From RGIG464 sp045643185 (lineage in GTDB: Bacteria > Myxococcota_A > Bradymonadia > UBA4248): DNA of 37,311 nucleotides. Positions 35,714 through 37,311 of this stretch are shown here, in pieces. The DNA lies in NCBI GenBank assembly GCA_045643185.1, contig JAZUKH010000019.1, forward strand, positions 1 through 37,311, in the 5' to 3' direction. The notes beneath the pieces were generated by a model. The model worked only from the letters and a program-made list of their open reading frames with translations, was not told the origin of the DNA and searched no databases. How positions within the stretch are numbered: the first letter of the stretch is position 1; every line of letters starts with the position of its first letter. Both the position numbers and the translations under genes were made by a program.

Positions 35714-35739
35714 GGCGCGGCTATTTCATACGCCGCGCC
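35714..35739. repeat. Bulged palindrome GGCGCGGC-TAT-TTC-ATA-C-GCCGCGCC
   Basis: Eight outer pairs, an unpaired C next to ATA, three inner pairs and a TTC loop. The same plan as the palindromes at 5713, 5752, 13533, 13571, 24198 and 24233. Confidence 0.85.
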
Positions 35740-35760
35740 CGCGTCGCTTCTCCCTCGCCA

Positions 35761-35784
35761 GGAGACGCAAAAATTTGCGTCTCC
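35761..35784. repeat. Palindrome GGAGACGCAAA-AA-TTTGCGTCTCC
   Basis: Perfect 11-bp arms. With the neighbours at 35714 and 35847 it makes up most of the 410-base gap 35587-35997; no gene can be supported there. Confidence 0.8.
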
Positions 35785-35846
35785 AGGCTCGGTCAATACG
35801 CGCCGCATTTTATATTCACTAGACAACGCATACGTTTCCCCAGCTA

Positions 35847-35879
35847 TTACTCTGGCCATAGTTAATTCGAACAAACACC
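35847..35879. repeat. 33-bp element shared with 24305-24337
   Basis: TCTGGCCATAGT followed by AAT, AACA and ACAC-TTCG blocks, in the same orientation as at 24305. It is again close to bulged palindromes and not directly upstream of a plus-strand gene, which speaks against a simple promoter. Confidence 0.6.
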
Positions 35880-35947
35880 TTCGACTGGAGGCAGCTAAGT
35901 GTTTTCTAACCATGTCCACAACAACAAGCCGCCACTTTCACGCAGGC

Positions 35948-35976
35948 AAAAAAAAGCCCCGAAGGATCTCGGGGCT
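35948..35976 (-). terminator. Rho-independent terminator after the 328-aa P-loop gene
   Basis: AGCCCCGA/TCGGGGCT stem with a 6-base loop, followed on the minus strand by TTTTTTTT, 22 bases after the stop codon. Confidence 0.92.
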
Positions 35977-35997
35977 AATTTGAACTAATCGCGACAA

Positions 35998-36984
35998 TTA
36001 GTGCATGGATTTGAAGGTGTTCCAGAGACGGACTGCGGCTTCACGAATACCGTTGTCGAGGGCGTCCACATCTTCTTTCTTCCAATCTTTGGCATCGGCA
36101 CGCGCGAACGTGGTGAGGTCGCGACGGTTGTCGAAGCAGGAAACCGGAACGTAGTAGGTCTTGCCATGAGCGTCGATGTGAAGCGTATTTTCACGGTCGG
36201 ATTTTTCGATAAGGTAGACCATATCGTCCATACCGTAATCCTGACGCATAACCGATTCAGGCGTGCCGTGGAAGAGGATCGATTTGTCTTCACCCGGACG
36301 AGCACGGTCACGGTTTTTACGACGGGATTCTTCCGGCGTGACCCAGATGTAAAGGATGGAGGCGCGCTGAAGCAGTTCGTCGGAAAGCCAGGGAAGGCTG
36401 CCCTGATAACCGTAAAACGCTTTGAGGTTTTCGGGGTTTTCACCATCCGGGCCGCCACGGCTGAATTCGATAACGATCGTTTTGCCTTCACGGGATTTCA
36501 GAACGTTCTTGATCTTGTCATCAAAAAGTTCGCGAGCTTCGGATTCGAGTTTTTCTTCGAGTTTCGCACGAACGGCGGGGCTCAAAGCAGCGATCTTCGC
36601 TTCACCGCCGACCATCACTTCGGCAGCATCCAGACGTTCAAAGAGACGAATGGCAGCATATTTCGGATTTTCAGCTTTACCACTCAGAATCTCATGGTAA
36701 TCTTCGTTCAAAAGCTGAATCAAGGCAGGCCAATCATACGCATCGATGAACGGACCATTACGGCCATCGCCATCGTCATCCGTATGATAAATGCGGGGTT
36801 CGCCCATTTCTTTGAGCGCTTCATCGATGACGAGCTGAATGTGAACATACGGATAGTCGTCGAGCTGAATCGTCGGACCCATGTGGAAGCCTTCAGGGTC
36901 GTGGTTCGTAAGGAAATTACGAACTTCCGATTTGCCCGACGCAGGAAGGGCCAACAACAAAAGCGTGTCAAAAATTTCTGCCAT
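35998..36984 (-). CDS. P-loop kinase-like protein of unknown function
   Basis: 328 aa, soluble. A Walker A-like LALPASGKSE stands near the N-terminus (residues 11-20), as in small-molecule and nucleotide kinases. Later landmarks are IQLDDYPYVHIQLVIDEAL, GKTIVIEFSRGG (a beta-strand ending in Glu/Ser-Arg), ILYIWVTPEESRRKNRDRARPGE (an Arg-rich lid-like region) and the Asp-rich HTDDDGDGRNG. The lid with several Arg and the strand-based layout favour a kinase or nucleotide-binding switch over a helicase or ABC protein. GGAG stands about eight bases before the ATG. It has its own terminator. I recall related hypothetical proteins in anaerobes but no named function. Confidence 0.8.
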   Translation of the reverse strand: MAEIFDTLLLLALPASGKSEVRNFLTNHDPEGFHMGPTIQLDDYPYVHIQLVIDEALKEMGEPRIYHTDDDGDGRNGPFIDAYDWPALIQLLNEDYHEILSGKAENPKYAAIRLFERLDAAEVMVGGEAKIAALSPAVRAKLEEKLESEARELFDDKIKNVLKSREGKTIVIEFSRGGPDGENPENLKAFYGYQGSLPWLSDELLQRASILYIWVTPEESRRKNRDRARPGEDKSILFHGTPESVMRQDYGMDDMVYLIEKSDRENTLHIDAHGKTYYVPVSCFDNRRDLTTFARADAKDWKKEDVDALDNGIREAAVRLWNTFKSMH

Positions 36985-37127
36985 TTTTTTCTCCTAACTT
37001 AGTTACCCGCTCACCATGAACGGTTCTGAATTGCGAAAGCCATTATCCCCCTTATTCCGTCCTTTTAGCAAGCAGAATTTGTCCGCAAGCCCAATAACCA
37101 CAAGGAATTACATGTAGGTTTACACCT

Positions 37128-37311
37128 TCAGTGGTCATTCAATAGCCACCGACAAACCGTCGGAAAACGCCGTGCCCAACAGGTTTCGTAATGCACACCA
37201 CCTTCCTCAATATTGAGGAACAATTCGTGATCACCATAGCCCAGAGCTTTGAGATGGTTGTAAAAATCCAGCGTTATGTGCGCATAATCCATAAAGATCC
37301 CGCAAATCGTG
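37128..37311 (-). CDS. C-terminal end of an alpha/beta-hydrolase esterase (cut by the window edge)
   Basis: The last ~60 codons of a gene that enters from the right. Landmarks are YAHITLDFYNHLKALGYGD, then LFLNIEEGGVHYETCWARRF and the stop TGA. The block GGVHYE-x-W-x-x-R is the usual surrounding of the catalytic His in esterase-D/enterochelin-esterase-type hydrolases (G-x-H-x-E-x-x-W). The Ser nucleophile and Asp would lie outside the window. A promoter for the 328-aa gene probably lies in the gap 36985-37127. Confidence 0.7.
   Translation of the reverse strand, partial: TICGIFMDYAHITLDFYNHLKALGYGDHELFLNIEEGGVHYETCWARRFPTVCRWLLNDH

Noticed and set aside
35695..35919. Small minus-strand open frame in the gap before the P-loop gene
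   Set aside because: It runs through two palindromes, lacks a Shine-Dalgarno and shows no recognisable protein features.
36001..37002. 333-codon plus-strand frame opposite the P-loop gene
   Set aside because: It is the antisense shadow of the well-formed gene with GGAG, Walker A and terminator on the minus strand.

Overview
The window looks like a piece of the genome of a Myxococcota/Bradymonadota-like (delta-proteobacterial-type) anaerobe. The signs are Cys-rich outer-membrane lipoproteins with Asp-rich stalks, MopE-type DNDxDGxxDC repeats, a SpoIID/golvesin-CBD protein with a MYXO-CTERM-like tail, a MoxR ATPase, a peptidase-MA/propeller/barrel protein, and many lipobox signal peptides. The placement is inference from protein families; there is no rRNA here.

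Left arm (1-5.5 kb, minus strand). A 7-bp tandem array runs off the left edge and supplies the stop codon of a DUF1156-type adenine DNA methyltransferase. That gene is split at an (TTGA)8 tract: the upstream frame stops just after the tract, and the catalytic half continues in the next frame. Seven or ten units would join the halves into one protein; seven gives 958 aa. The gene therefore looks phase-variable and is caught OFF. Upstream lies a four-gene cassette (50 aa, 90 aa, DUF4869-like, P-loop ATPase) that resembles Firmicutes accessory genes. It is preceded by a second, diverged copy of the methylase promoter, leader hairpin and first 19 or so codons.

Centre left (5.5-13.6 kb). An 800-bp intergenic zone is full of palindromes. 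It is followed by two tandem paralogous lipoproteins (1185 and 1196 aa) with two carbohydrate-binding-like domains and a heparinase II/III-type lyase domain, probably for degradation of acidic polysaccharide at the cell surface.

Centre (13.6-26.2 kb). A 984-aa MopE/GLUG-type surface lipoprotein (minus) is followed on the plus strand by a small periplasmic protein, MoxR, three of four lipoproteins that share an apparently undescribed Cys-rich C-terminal domain, a class II (FucA-like) aldolase, and then the other members of the lipoprotein family.

Right arm (26.2-37.3 kb). This contains an Fe-S/flavodoxin-type reductase, a large surface peptidase-like protein, a tRNA-His/tRNA-Lys operon with promoter and terminator, a SpoIID-golvesin surface protein, an AmrS radical SAM enzyme, a TPR/PEGA-like periplasmic protein, a P-loop protein of unknown role, and the C-terminus of an esterase cut by the window edge. 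Intergenic DNA carries at least two families of dispersed palindromes, one with a conserved single unpaired base next to a TAT/ATA pair.
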